DNA from: Fibrobacterota bacterium
GTDB lineage: Bacteria > Fibrobacterota > Fibrobacteria > UBA11236
NCBI GenBank assembly: GCA_019509785.1
Contig: JAEKLQ010000033.1
Coordinates: 1-64,000, forward strand
Length of the DNA stretch: 64,000 nucleotides
Direction of reading: 5' to 3'
Shown here: positions 8,294 through 15,713 of the stretch, one piece after another
Layout: every line of letters begins with the position of its first letter
Numbering within the stretch: position 1 is the stretch's first letter
Notes under the pieces: generated by a model
What the model saw: only the letters and a program-made list of their open reading frames with translations
Database searches by the model: none
What the model was told of the DNA's origin: nothing
Translations under genes and position numbers: made by a program

Positions 8294-9748
8294 TTAGGGG
8301 TTCTTCAGGTTAGAGAAAAGGAAAACCGGTACGGTCGGGCGCAGCGCCGGCGACCGCCCCCCTTGCCAGGGGCCGGGATACGCCGGCCTCCCGTCGCACC
8401 CGTAACCGCGAAGGGACGTCTCTTGCATGTTACCCAAGACGGCGGGGCCCCTCGCGTTCCGGCCCGGCGATAACGCTAGGGGGTGTTGCATTTCTTCCCA
8501 AACGTTGGTGAAGCGTCCGGCCATGACCGCGCCCCCGAACCAGGCCAGGAATTGCTCGAAGTAGCCTTCATTGGGGGTGGAGCCGGTACGACCCGGCATT
8601 TGCGAATCATCGGGACGTCCCCATTGATCGGCGCCCGCGGGCAGGAAGGCGATCAGGCTGTCCGACCAGGGGCGGGAGGCCGTGGCGCCCTGGGAGCAGA
8701 ATGCCGCGCAGGCCCACATCCCCACCGTCAATTCGCTGTGCTCCTGGCGCGAGCGGTACTGCCCGCTGCCTAAGGTGAAGGTATCGGAAGCCGGGATGAG
8801 CACGCCGTCCATGGTGTAGAAGTTGGCGCGATCGGGAGTGGGCGCGAACGCCGCCGCGGCATCGAGCCATTTCTTGGCGCGCTGATCCTTGAACCACAGC
8901 CAATCCAGGGCCAGCCGCCACGCCACGCGGATACCATCCTTGTACATGGAGCGGCCTTGCCGGTAGGCATTGTATCCCAACGAGCCATTGAAGTAGTTGC
9001 CATCGGGGACCATCCAATCCGGGATGAGCCCATTGGCAGCTCCGGGGCTGGCCGCGAGGGTGCGGTAGCATTGATCCACGACGCCGTTCCAGTCATGGCC
9101 GGGATCGGCCTTGGCGAAGATGCGGTAGGTGGCGGGCGAGAAGTAGCTGGGGTTGACGAAGGCCTTGCCGCCCCAATCCGCCCCCGGCGCCAGGAATTTC
9201 CCTTCGCCCACGGCATGGGACCAAATGGTCCCGATGATGTCCATGGCCCGGGATTTATAGGCGACCCCTTTGGGGCCGGTGTGCTTTTTCCAGATGCCCT
9301 TATTGGCCAGGGAGTCGGCGAAGAGGAGCATCAAGGCGATGTCCTGATCGGCATCGGTGGCCATGCCCGTGCCGCTGAGGCCGCCCTTGGAAGCCCAGCG
9401 CCAATCGTAGAGCTTGGTCCCGGAGTTCCACATCTTGTTTTCCGCGGCATCCCAGATCTTGTTGAACGTGTCCTGGTCGTTCCCGTAAAGGGTCACGATC
9501 ATGCCGTAGGCCTGGGCTTCGGAGACGGCGTCGCCGGGATCTTCGGAATAGGGGCGGTGCACCAGCCCATCGGAATAGGCATCGATGTTATGCCGGACGA
9601 TGCCGGCCGCGGTGCGTTGCAGGGCATCGTCCAAGCGGGGATCGTTAACGCGCGGCAGCAAGCCGGCATTTGGGAGGAAGTACCCTTTAGGCGCCATAGG
9701 AAGGATCATCAAACAAAGGTAAAGCCAACGGGCACGGGAAAAAGACAT
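8294..9748 (-). CDS. Glycoside hydrolase family 8 glucanase (secreted)
   Basis: 484 residues. GH8 enzymes hydrolyse beta-1,4 bonds in cellulose, mixed-linkage glucan, xylan or chitosan by inversion. The family's general-acid motif is present as SEAQAYGM (Glu77), and the conserved Asp-rich motif as ATDADQDIA (residues 130-138). An alpha/alpha-barrel character is supported by repeated Trp/Tyr-rich helices such as WAAGG- and YDWRW-type stretches. A short N-terminal hydrophobic segment suggests export. AAGGGG lies about five bases before the ATG. No carbohydrate-binding module or dockerin is attached. Confidence 0.9.
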   Translation of the reverse strand: MSFSRARWLYLCLMILPMAPKGYFLPNAGLLPRVNDPRLDDALQRTAAGIVRHNIDAYSDGLVHRPYSEDPGDAVSEAQAYGMIVTLYGNDQDTFNKIWDAAENKMWNSGTKLYDWRWASKGGLSGTGMATDADQDIALMLLFADSLANKGIWKKHTGPKGVAYKSRAMDIIGTIWSHAVGEGKFLAPGADWGGKAFVNPSYFSPATYRIFAKADPGHDWNGVVDQCYRTLAASPGAANGLIPDWMVPDGNYFNGSLGYNAYRQGRSMYKDGIRVAWRLALDWLWFKDQRAKKWLDAAAAFAPTPDRANFYTMDGVLIPASDTFTLGSGQYRSRQEHSELTVGMWACAAFCSQGATASRPWSDSLIAFLPAGADQWGRPDDSQMPGRTGSTPNEGYFEQFLAWFGGAVMAGRFTNVWEEMQHPLALSPGRNARGPAVLGNMQETSLRGYGCDGRPAYPGPWQGGRSPALRPTVPVFLFSNLKNP

Positions 9749-9900
9749 GCACCCCTTAGTCGTCGGAGGCGGGCGATCGGTTTAGGCCGGACCGGTAATA
9801 TCCACCCTTTCGATGCGGAGCAAGGCGGATTCGGCATCCGAGTAATGGGATTGGCCGTATGGCAGGATGGATGGCGCCCCGTCGGAAGGGACGAGGCCCG

Positions 9901-10989
9901 CTAGGGTAACTTCGGCGGGACGCCGGCGAAAGCCGCGGCGGCCTCCGGTAGCGTGGAAGCGGCGGCCCAACCGGGCATGCCATCCTTCCATACCAGGGTG
10001 TCGAGACCGATCTTCCGCTGCATGGCCAGGTCCCTGAGTTGCGGCAGATCGAAAGGACCGGCTTGCTTGCCGTCGATGGCAATGAAAAGCGCAAGGGCGG
10101 CAGCCTGGGTTGGCAGGGGCGGGGGCACCGCCCCGGGTTTCAGCGCTCCCGCGATTTGCCCGCCCAAGGCCATGCCCAGGCCCGCGCCCGCCAGGGTCCC
10201 GGCCAATCCGCCGCCTTGGCTGATAGCCTCGCCCGCTTTGTCCGCCACGTTGAACTTCAGGTACTGATCGAGGTTGCCCACCACTCCCATGCCGCTGCGT
10301 TTGTCGATCAGCGCCTCCACTTCGGGCGGAAGGGAAATGTTCTCGACCACGAACTGGCGCAGCGCCAATCCGTATAGGCCGAACTTGCCGGCGGCGGCCT
10401 TTTCGACAAGGGCGCCCAGCTCCGCGTACTTCGCGGCCAGATCGAACGCGGGGATTTGGGCTTCCCCGAGGCAGTCGCTGATCGCGCTCACGATCACCGC
10501 CTTCAACTGCGTTTCCATGTCCTGCGCGTCCACCTCCGCCAAGGTGCCTACGGAAGCCTTATGGAATTTGCCCGCGTCTTCTACCGCATACGCGAAAGCC
10601 CCGAAGGCCCGGAGGCGCACCACGCCGAGTTCCTTGTCGCGCAGCATGAGGGGGTTGGGCGTACCCCACTTGCGGTTGGCCAGGTTCAGCATATTGATGA
10701 AATACACCTCGGCCTTGAACGGCGAGTTGAAGCCGTATTTCCAACCCTTCAGGTCCGAAAGCAAAGGCAGGTTCTGGGTGGAAAGTGTGTACGTGCCGGG
10801 GCCGAAGGTATCGGCCAAGCTACCTTCGTTGATGAACACGGCGGATTGGCCTTCGCGCACCACCAGCTTCGCCCCCATCTTGATTTCGTTATCGCGACGC
10901 TCGAAGCGATGCGCCAGGATGCCCGGATCCGGGCTCATCCACTCGACGATGTCGATCAACTGTCCCTTGATTGCGTCGAAGATTCCCAT
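9901..10989 (-). CDS. SPFH/Band 7 domain protein with C-terminal GYF_2 domain
   Basis: 362 residues. Residues about 25-230 match the SPFH/Band 7 family once described as virion-core-like: an N-terminal KGQLIDIVEW, then VREGQSAVFINEG and GPGTYTLST. A Gly/Ala-rich hydrophobic stretch follows (LAGTLAGAGLGMALGGQIAGAL). The last 60 residues form a GYF_2 domain (KQAGPFDLPQLRDLA...DTLVWKDGMPGW), a probable peptide-binding module. The strong ribosome site AAAGGAGG fixes the start. It is the second gene after the Tim44-like/zinc-ribbon gene, 41 bases apart, suggesting a shared membrane-associated complex. Confidence 0.85.
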   Translation of the reverse strand: MGIFDAIKGQLIDIVEWMSPDPGILAHRFERRDNEIKMGAKLVVREGQSAVFINEGSLADTFGPGTYTLSTQNLPLLSDLKGWKYGFNSPFKAEVYFINMLNLANRKWGTPNPLMLRDKELGVVRLRAFGAFAYAVEDAGKFHKASVGTLAEVDAQDMETQLKAVIVSAISDCLGEAQIPAFDLAAKYAELGALVEKAAAGKFGLYGLALRQFVVENISLPPEVEALIDKRSGMGVVGNLDQYLKFNVADKAGEAISQGGGLAGTLAGAGLGMALGGQIAGALKPGAVPPPLPTQAAALALFIAIDGKQAGPFDLPQLRDLAMQRKIGLDTLVWKDGMPGWAAASTLPEAAAAFAGVPPKLP

Positions 10990-11005
10990 GAGACTTGCCT
11001 CCTTT

Positions 11006-11031
11006 AGAGCCCCTAACTTAAGGGGGGCTCT
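11006..11031 (-). other. Hairpin in the intergenic mRNA before the SPFH gene
   Basis: Arms AGAGCCCC (11006-11013) and GGGGCTCT (11024-11031) form an 8-bp stem just upstream of the SPFH ribosome site. No T run follows on the minus strand, so it is not a terminator. It could set processing or the ratio of the two operon products. Confidence 0.35.
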
Positions 11032-12890
11032 TATGCCTTGCCGCGCAGCGCCGCTTTAAGCGCGTAGCGCGTTTTCCCTTCATCCAGATTCTGACGCCGC
11101 GCGAAGGCGAGGATGAGCGCCTCCTCCTGGGCGGTGATAACGCCGTCCGATGCGGCCACCATGATGAAATTATTGAGCCAGCGCAACGCTTCCTGCGCCC
11201 CGATAGGCTGGTTGAGGGCCTCGGGATCGGTCTTGACCTTGCGCAGCAGGGTGTCCACGAAGATAGGGCCCAATCCGAAATTGCGCGCGAAGTCGCGGAT
11301 GGTGGTTTCCTCCTCCGCAGATATCACCCCGTCTTCCAGGGCTGCCGCGATCATGGCGGAGAGGAGGCGGAATTGCGCCCCGGGTCCCGCGGCCGCCGAC
11401 GCGCGCGCATTCCCGGCCGATACCGGGAGCGCGCGGGGAGCCATCACTTGCGACAAGAGGGTGTTGCCGCCGTAATCGCAAAGCACCCAGTTCGCTTCCG
11501 GGCTCGCGAGCATGGCGCCGCAGTACGCGCACTTGGCCTGATCGGTCGATTCCAGGGGCCCGCCGCAAGACGGGCACGACAGACTGCTCAAGGCGTTCTT
11601 CCCCATGGCCGCATCCAAGGACTTGGAAAAGACCAGCACCCGTTCCTGATGTTCAGGCTCATCCGCCGGGCTCGGGGCGCCGGAAAACTTCACTTTGATC
11701 CAGGCCTTCGCCAAGCCCGCGACGGCGGAGAATCCGGATAAGTCCACCGCGCCGACCGCCAGCCGGTACAAAGGCGGTTCTTTGCCCGGCCCCGATAGCC
11801 TCTGCAGCAACTCGGGCGCCGCGAAAAGCGCGAGGGAAGACAGGTTCCCCCGATGCAAGGCGCTTTGATAGCGCACGAACACGACCGAAGCCCGATCCTC
11901 CAATTCTTGCGGCGACAGCCAGGCGCGCGCGTCGGTGCCCGCGGCCACCGGCAACGCCGAGTAGTAACCTTCCAGCTCGGCGCGATTCCCAGCCGCCCAT
12001 TCTTCGGCTTGGGTGATTTCCGCCAGCACCCAATCGTAGGCTCCCGAGTTCAGCACGGATCCGCAACTCCCGCAGCGGCTGCCGCCCGCGTCCGACAAGG
12101 GCGCGGCGCACTTAGGGCAATTGGCGAGGGCCTTCAGCACCTGCGGCGAAGATGCGTCTCCCCCATCCACCAACGGGGGCGCCCCCATTACGCCATCGGC
12201 GACGCGCGTGAACGACCAGATCTCCTCGAACTCCTCCGAGCCGTTATCGGACACCGTCGCCCCTCCGTCCGCCTTGACATCGCGATCATGGACGCGGCCG
12301 CGCACGAGGAAATCCACCGAGAGATACTTCCCGAAGCGCTCTTCCTTCACCAGACGCGCGCCCGTCAACTGCGGGTGCTCGGCGAGATTGCGGATGCCTT
12401 GCAGCTTGTTCATGTCGAGCTGGATTTGGAAACGATGGAATACCCCATCCGAAATCACCGCGCGCACCGGGCCCATGTTCCCGCGGGACCAGGCGTTCTG
12501 GATCGCGATGAAGACCTGCCCCAGCTTCGCCTGCAACGCCAGCGAGGAGGGCGTGGCGACGGGCGGCGTCGCCCTCAGGCTTTGCTGCATGCCGGGATCC
12601 AGGGTCGCGCGGAAACCCTTGTCCTTCTTCTGTTCGTCCAGTTTCTTGCGCAGGTAATAAACGACGATGATAACGATGAGGATGAACACGATCCCGGGGA
12701 AGGACAGGCTTCCTCCGGATCCGCTCCCTCCGGAGCCGGGGTAGTAATGGAAGCCCCCGCCTCCGCCTCCGCCCGAGGAATAGCCGCCGCTGTGGTATCC
12801 CTGGCCGCCGCCGGCACGGGCCTGCGCCGAAAGCGCGCCCGCGAGGATCGCCGACATCGATGCCGCCAGGATGCGTGGCTTAACCTGCAT
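11031..12890 (-). CDS. Membrane protein with Tim44-like, double zinc-ribbon and TerB-like domains
   Basis: 619 residues. Order: signal peptide (1-26), Gly/Ser/Tyr-rich segment (27-62), one transmembrane helix (64-80), a Tim44-like domain (about 118-240), a zinc ribbon (Cys258/261 and Cys273/276), a second Tim44-like or wHTH-like part (about 325-430), a second zinc ribbon (Cys439/442 and Cys454/457), and a C-terminal TerB-like region with two LEDGVIS/SDGVIT repeats (505-600). The ATG at 12890 has GAAAGGT upstream and begins the signal peptide; a longer frame from 12995 lacks these. It is the first gene of an operon with the SPFH-GYF protein. The role is unknown; membrane stress or repair is a guess from the partner domains. 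Confidence 0.75.
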   Translation of the reverse strand: MQVKPRILAASMSAILAGALSAQARAGGGQGYHSGGYSSGGGGGGGFHYYPGSGGSGSGGSLSFPGIVFILIVIIVVYYLRKKLDEQKKDKGFRATLDPGMQQSLRATPPVATPSSLALQAKLGQVFIAIQNAWSRGNMGPVRAVISDGVFHRFQIQLDMNKLQGIRNLAEHPQLTGARLVKEERFGKYLSVDFLVRGRVHDRDVKADGGATVSDNGSEEFEEIWSFTRVADGVMGAPPLVDGGDASSPQVLKALANCPKCAAPLSDAGGSRCGSCGSVLNSGAYDWVLAEITQAEEWAAGNRAELEGYYSALPVAAGTDARAWLSPQELEDRASVVFVRYQSALHRGNLSSLALFAAPELLQRLSGPGKEPPLYRLAVGAVDLSGFSAVAGLAKAWIKVKFSGAPSPADEPEHQERVLVFSKSLDAAMGKNALSSLSCPSCGGPLESTDQAKCAYCGAMLASPEANWVLCDYGGNTLLSQVMAPRALPVSAGNARASAAAGPGAQFRLLSAMIAAALEDGVISAEEETTIRDFARNFGLGPIFVDTLLRKVKTDPEALNQPIGAQEALRWLNNFIMVAASDGVITAQEEALILAFARRQNLDEGKTRYALKAALRGKA

Positions 12891-12939
12891 GCGGATGGAC
12901 CTTTCTCGAACGCGGATAAGCGGGAGAGGAAGGATAAAT

Positions 12940-12957
12940 ACTAACATCACTGTTAGT
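12940..12957 (-). promoter_or_regulatory. Perfect palindrome upstream of the Tim44-like/SPFH operon
   Basis: ACTAACA and TGTTAGT form a perfect 7-4-7 inverted repeat in an AT-rich island 50 bases before the operon start. On the minus strand it runs into TAGTAT and TATTTA, possible -10 elements. It looks like a repressor or activator site; the regulator is unknown. Confidence 0.5.
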
Positions 12958-13036
12958 TTTCTCGTAACCCATGATCCAAGATCGAATCCACCCACCTCGT
13001 TGAAATCTGCCGCGCGTCACGAGAAGAGGCGCGCAT

Positions 13037-13072
13037 AAAAAAACCCGGCTCCCCTTGCGGAGAACCGGGTTT
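13037..13072 (-). terminator. Intrinsic terminator of tRNA-Pro
   Basis: Stem AACCCGG...CCGGGTT with an inner CTCC/GGAG pairing, followed on the minus strand by seven T (13037-13043). It begins about ten bases past the 3' end of the tRNA. Confidence 0.85.
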
Positions 13073-13081
13073 CCCTTAAAA

Positions 13082-13158
13082 TGGTCGGGGCGACAGGATT
13101 CGAACTTGCGACTTCTTGCTCCCAAAGCAAGTGCTCTACCAGACTGAGCTACGCCCCG
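13082..13158 (-). tRNA. tRNA-Pro (anticodon TGG)
   Basis: 77 bases with CCA encoded. The acceptor stem pairs CGGGGCG with CGCCCCG, discriminator A. The anticodon stem CTTGC/GCAAG encloses the loop TTTGGGA, giving anticodon TGG. The T-arm has GTTCGAATC. It decodes CCA and, with wobble, other proline codons. Confidence 0.95.
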
Positions 13159-13176
13159 ATGCCCGGGAAAACTAGG

Positions 13177-13198
13177 AAAACCCGCCAAGATTGGCGGG
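13177..13198 (-). terminator. Orphan terminator-like hairpin just upstream of tRNA-Pro
   Basis: An 8-bp stem CCCGCCAA/TTGGCGGG with a two-base loop is followed on the minus strand by TTTTCC. No leftward gene is recognised immediately upstream, so it may end an unseen small RNA or belong to the tRNA promoter region. Confidence 0.35.
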
Positions 13199-13239
13199 CC
13201 TGGACGGCAAGTATCCGCCGGACCCGCTTTTAGTTACTC

Positions 13240-13251
13240 CCCCGTACGGGG
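13240..13251. promoter_or_regulatory. CCCC-N4-GGGG palindrome, possible distal operator
   Basis: The 12-base palindrome CCCCGTACGGGG has the same CCCC-N4-GGGG shape as the site inside the toxin-antitoxin promoter, 96 bases away centre to centre. Confidence 0.25.
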
Positions 13252-13324
13252 TCTAGCCGGCGTCCTACCGCGCGCCACCTCACCCGATAAGGACTCAATA
13301 CCCGCAAACCGCGCAAAAGCCGGA

Positions 13325-13353
13325 TTGACTCTGTACCCCAAATGGGGTATGTT
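13325..13353 (+). promoter_or_regulatory. Toxin-antitoxin promoter with embedded operator
   Basis: TTGACT (13325-13330), a 17-base spacer and TATGTT (13348-13353) form a good sigma-70-type promoter. The spacer carries a perfect inverted repeat TACCCCA-AA-TGGGGTA (13334-13349) overlapping the -10. This is the expected layout for autorepression by an antitoxin or antitoxin-toxin complex. Confidence 0.65.
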
Positions 13354-13413
13354 TAAAGCATGCTGCTAGTCCGGCATACCGCTAGTTTGCTTATTTGCCA
13401 GGAGCCAACACCC

Positions 13414-13674
13414 ATGTCCAAGACCGCCATGATTCGCGCTCGCACTGATACCCATCTTAAAGAGAAGGTCGAAAAGATTTTCGATGATCTCGGACTCAAC
13501 GCCACCTCCGCGATCAACATCTTTTACAAGCAGGTCCTGTTAAGCCACGGCTTACCCTTCGACGTGCGACTTCCCAATGCCGCAACCCTGAAGGCCATGA
13601 AGAACGCGAAGGCCGGCCGCACTGTCAAAGCCTTTCGCGGCGCGGATGATCTTTTCGGAAGCCTTCGCGGCTAA
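13414..13674 (+). CDS. RelB/DinJ family antitoxin
   Basis: 86 residues. The N-terminal TAMIRARTDTHLKEKVEKIF is the ribbon-helix-helix DNA-binding start typical of RelB/DinJ antitoxins. The rest (LGLNATSAINIFYKQVLLS, then GLPFDV) matches the family closely. It should bind and neutralise the downstream YafQ-type toxin and repress the operon. The ATG at 13414 follows a CAGGAGCC ribosome site; an in-frame ATG at 13360 would fall inside the promoter's transcription start area. Its stop overlaps the toxin start by one base (TAATG). Confidence 0.9.
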   Translation: MSKTAMIRARTDTHLKEKVEKIFDDLGLNATSAINIFYKQVLLSHGLPFDVRLPNAATLKAMKNAKAGRTVKAFRGADDLFGSLRG

Positions 13675-13949
13675 TGTGGGCTCCGGAATACACCAAGCAA
13701 TTCAAAAAAGACTTCAAACGTTGCGATAAACGCGGCCTGCCGCTCGGCGACTTGGAAACCGTCATGAAGATGCCGATAGCCGGCAAGGCGCTTGCCGAAA
13801 AGCATCGCGACCACACCTTAAAAGGCGACTACGAAGGCTTCGGTGAATGCCATATCAAGCCTGATTGGTTGCTCATCAATTTAAGGGTACCTGAAGAACG
13901 TATAATCCGCTTCGTCCGTACCGGCAGTCATAGCGACCTGTTCGACTGA
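13674..13949 (+). CDS. YafQ family mRNA-interferase toxin
   Basis: 91 residues. RelE-superfamily fold of the YafQ type, a ribosome-dependent endoribonuclease. Recognisable features are the opening YTKQFKKDFKRCDKRG, the His-rich EKHRDHTLKGDY, CHIKPDWLLI and the closing RTGSHSDLF, which carries the conserved C-terminal catalytic His region. Overlapping start with the antitoxin stop indicates translational coupling. It converges on the desaturase gene with a three-base gap. Confidence 0.9.
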   Translation: MWAPEYTKQFKKDFKRCDKRGLPLGDLETVMKMPIAGKALAEKHRDHTLKGDYEGFGECHIKPDWLLINLRVPEERIIRFVRTGSHSDLFD

Positions 13950-13952
13950 ACC

Positions 13953-15029
13953 CTAAGGGCTGGGAGGCTCCGGGCTGCGCACGGGGGCCGCCGCGGCGGA
14001 AGGATGGTTGAGCGCGTTCAGGCTGCTGGCCACGCCGCCCGCGCGGAGCGCCAAGGCGGGAACCACTTCGTGGGGCCGGACCGCCACGGGACGCGGGTGC
14101 AGGATGCGTTCTGGCACCGGCTTCAGATCCCAGACCAGGCCGACCATCGCCAAGCCCTTGAGCATGTAATAGGTGACATCGTATTCCCACCAGTAGAATC
14201 CCTGCCGGGTGGAATTGCAGTAATGATGATGGTTGTTGTGCCAGCCCTCCCCGAGGGTGATGATGGCCAACAGCCAATTGTTCCGGCTGGTATCGGTGGT
14301 GGCGAAGCGGCGGCGGCCGTAGACGTGGGAGAGGGAGTTGATGGTGGCGACGCCGTGGAAGAGCGCCACGGTGGAAACAACGAAGCCCCAGGTGAACATC
14401 TGCATGGCGCTGGTGCCGAGCTGGGGGAAGTAACGATGCAGGAAGGCGCCCAGGCACAACATGGCGCCGCCCAGGGCCATGGGGACGATCGAGTCGAAAC
14501 GATCCAGGAAGACCAATTCCGGGAACTTGGCGTAGTCGTTGATCAGATCGAGGCGCGGCGGGATGTTCTTACGGCGGCTCCACCAGAGCATGTGGGCGTT
14601 CCAGAAGCCGTGATGCTTGGGCGAATGGATGTCGCTAGGTTCGTCCGAGTGGGCATGATGATGGCGATGATGCGCCGGCCACCAAAGGGGCCCGCGCTGT
14701 CCTGCCGAGTTGCCCAGCATGGCCAGGAAGAACTGGAAGGTCCGCGAAGTCTTATAGGTGCGATGGGAGAAATACCGGTGGTATACGCCGGTGATCCCGA
14801 ACATCCGGATGAAATAAAGGAATCCGGCCACGCCTACGGCGGTCCAACTGAAGCCTACGAAAGGGATCAGCACTACGCCGAAATTGAGCCACAAGAAGGG
14901 CCAGGGGATGACGTACTGGTTCGGTCTTGCCGCGCTTTCCTGGGCCTGGGCTTTGCCCTGGGCGTGCGTATCGAACCAGGAGACGATTTTGCTGAAGCGG
15001 GAAGGGGCTTGGGTAGTCGGGGTCGCCAT
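13953..15029 (-). CDS. Acyl-CoA/fatty-acid delta-9-type desaturase
   Basis: 358 residues. Membrane-bound di-iron desaturase that introduces a double bond into acyl chains. All three histidine boxes are present: HRYFSH (84-89), HHRHHH (120-125) and HNNHHH (264-269). Hydrophobic pairs flank them (about 45-75 and 180-225). The ATG at 15029 has AAGGA nearby; an upstream in-frame ATG at 15086 adds a basic unrelated stretch. The C-terminal 50 residues are Ala/Pro/Val-rich and probably disordered. It is likely used to tune membrane fluidity. Confidence 0.9.
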   Translation of the reverse strand: MATPTTQAPSRFSKIVSWFDTHAQGKAQAQESAARPNQYVIPWPFLWLNFGVVLIPFVGFSWTAVGVAGFLYFIRMFGITGVYHRYFSHRTYKTSRTFQFFLAMLGNSAGQRGPLWWPAHHRHHHAHSDEPSDIHSPKHHGFWNAHMLWWSRRKNIPPRLDLINDYAKFPELVFLDRFDSIVPMALGGAMLCLGAFLHRYFPQLGTSAMQMFTWGFVVSTVALFHGVATINSLSHVYGRRRFATTDTSRNNWLLAIITLGEGWHNNHHHYCNSTRQGFYWWEYDVTYYMLKGLAMVGLVWDLKPVPERILHPRPVAVRPHEVVPALALRAGGVASSLNALNHPSAAAAPVRSPEPPSP

Positions 15030-15233
15030 TCGTTTTTCCTTACCTGGATGCGCAGCGCCGGGTCGAGGCGCCTTTCTGCATGTCAATTAAACGAAGAATC
15101 CGGGCAGGCGGGAAGTGGCGAGGGCGGAAGGTTACAACTTTTTGCAAATACAACTCATGACAACTTCCCGCGGGGACGCGGAATTGGGATAATCTCCAGC
15201 GCCGGGTCAGATCCCGGTAAAGGAGCGACCCGA

Positions 15234-15650
15234 TTGAGGTACTTGCGTTTAATCTCTTTGGCAGGCGCGATGGCTCTGGTCCATTGCGGCCGGGTCGGTA
15301 AAGTAGGGGCCGGAACCTACGACGTCGCCGATGAGGAATACACCACCCAGAACTACGGCATGGAGCGCAATCTCACGCCGGAAGGGACCTTCGCGGAGCG
15401 GCACGTGGTCGACCATTGCCTGCTGCTGGAATTGTCGGGAACGTGGGCGCAGGACGGGGGAAAGCTGAAGTTGAGCTATGCCCGCTCGCGCAATCGCCGC
15501 ACCTGCCATGATTCACTGCCCGGCTGGTCCGTCGATACCGCCAAGCTGGTGATTCCCATCCGTAACGTGGCGGCTACGGGCTACGAAGCCCTGCTGGCCG
15601 CTTCGGATGGCAAGCCGGAAAAATGGATCCGGTGGATGAAGACGGAATAG
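15234..15650 (+). CDS. Small putative lipoprotein, unknown function
   Basis: 138 residues from a TTG start with AAAGGAG eight bases upstream. The N-terminus RYLRLISLAGAMALVHC looks like a short lipoprotein signal, although His before the Cys is unusual. The mature part contains LLLELSGTW and KLVIPIRNV strands and two further Cys. The frame is open far upstream, but that part lies antisense to the desaturase gene and is not coding. No family is recognised. Confidence 0.6.
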   Translation: MRYLRLISLAGAMALVHCGRVGKVGAGTYDVADEEYTTQNYGMERNLTPEGTFAERHVVDHCLLLELSGTWAQDGGKLKLSYARSRNRRTCHDSLPGWSVDTAKLVIPIRNVAATGYEALLAASDGKPEKWIRWMKTE

Positions 15651-15713
15651 AACGGATCGGGCCGATCAATGCGGACACCGGGCAGCGCCGATCGAGTCAT
15701 TCGCGGAACGATC

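Noticed and set aside
14004-15233. A 410-codon upstream extension of the small lipoprotein at 15234
   Set aside because: It runs antisense to the desaturase with its three histidine boxes; the lipoprotein has its own TTG start with a ribosome site.
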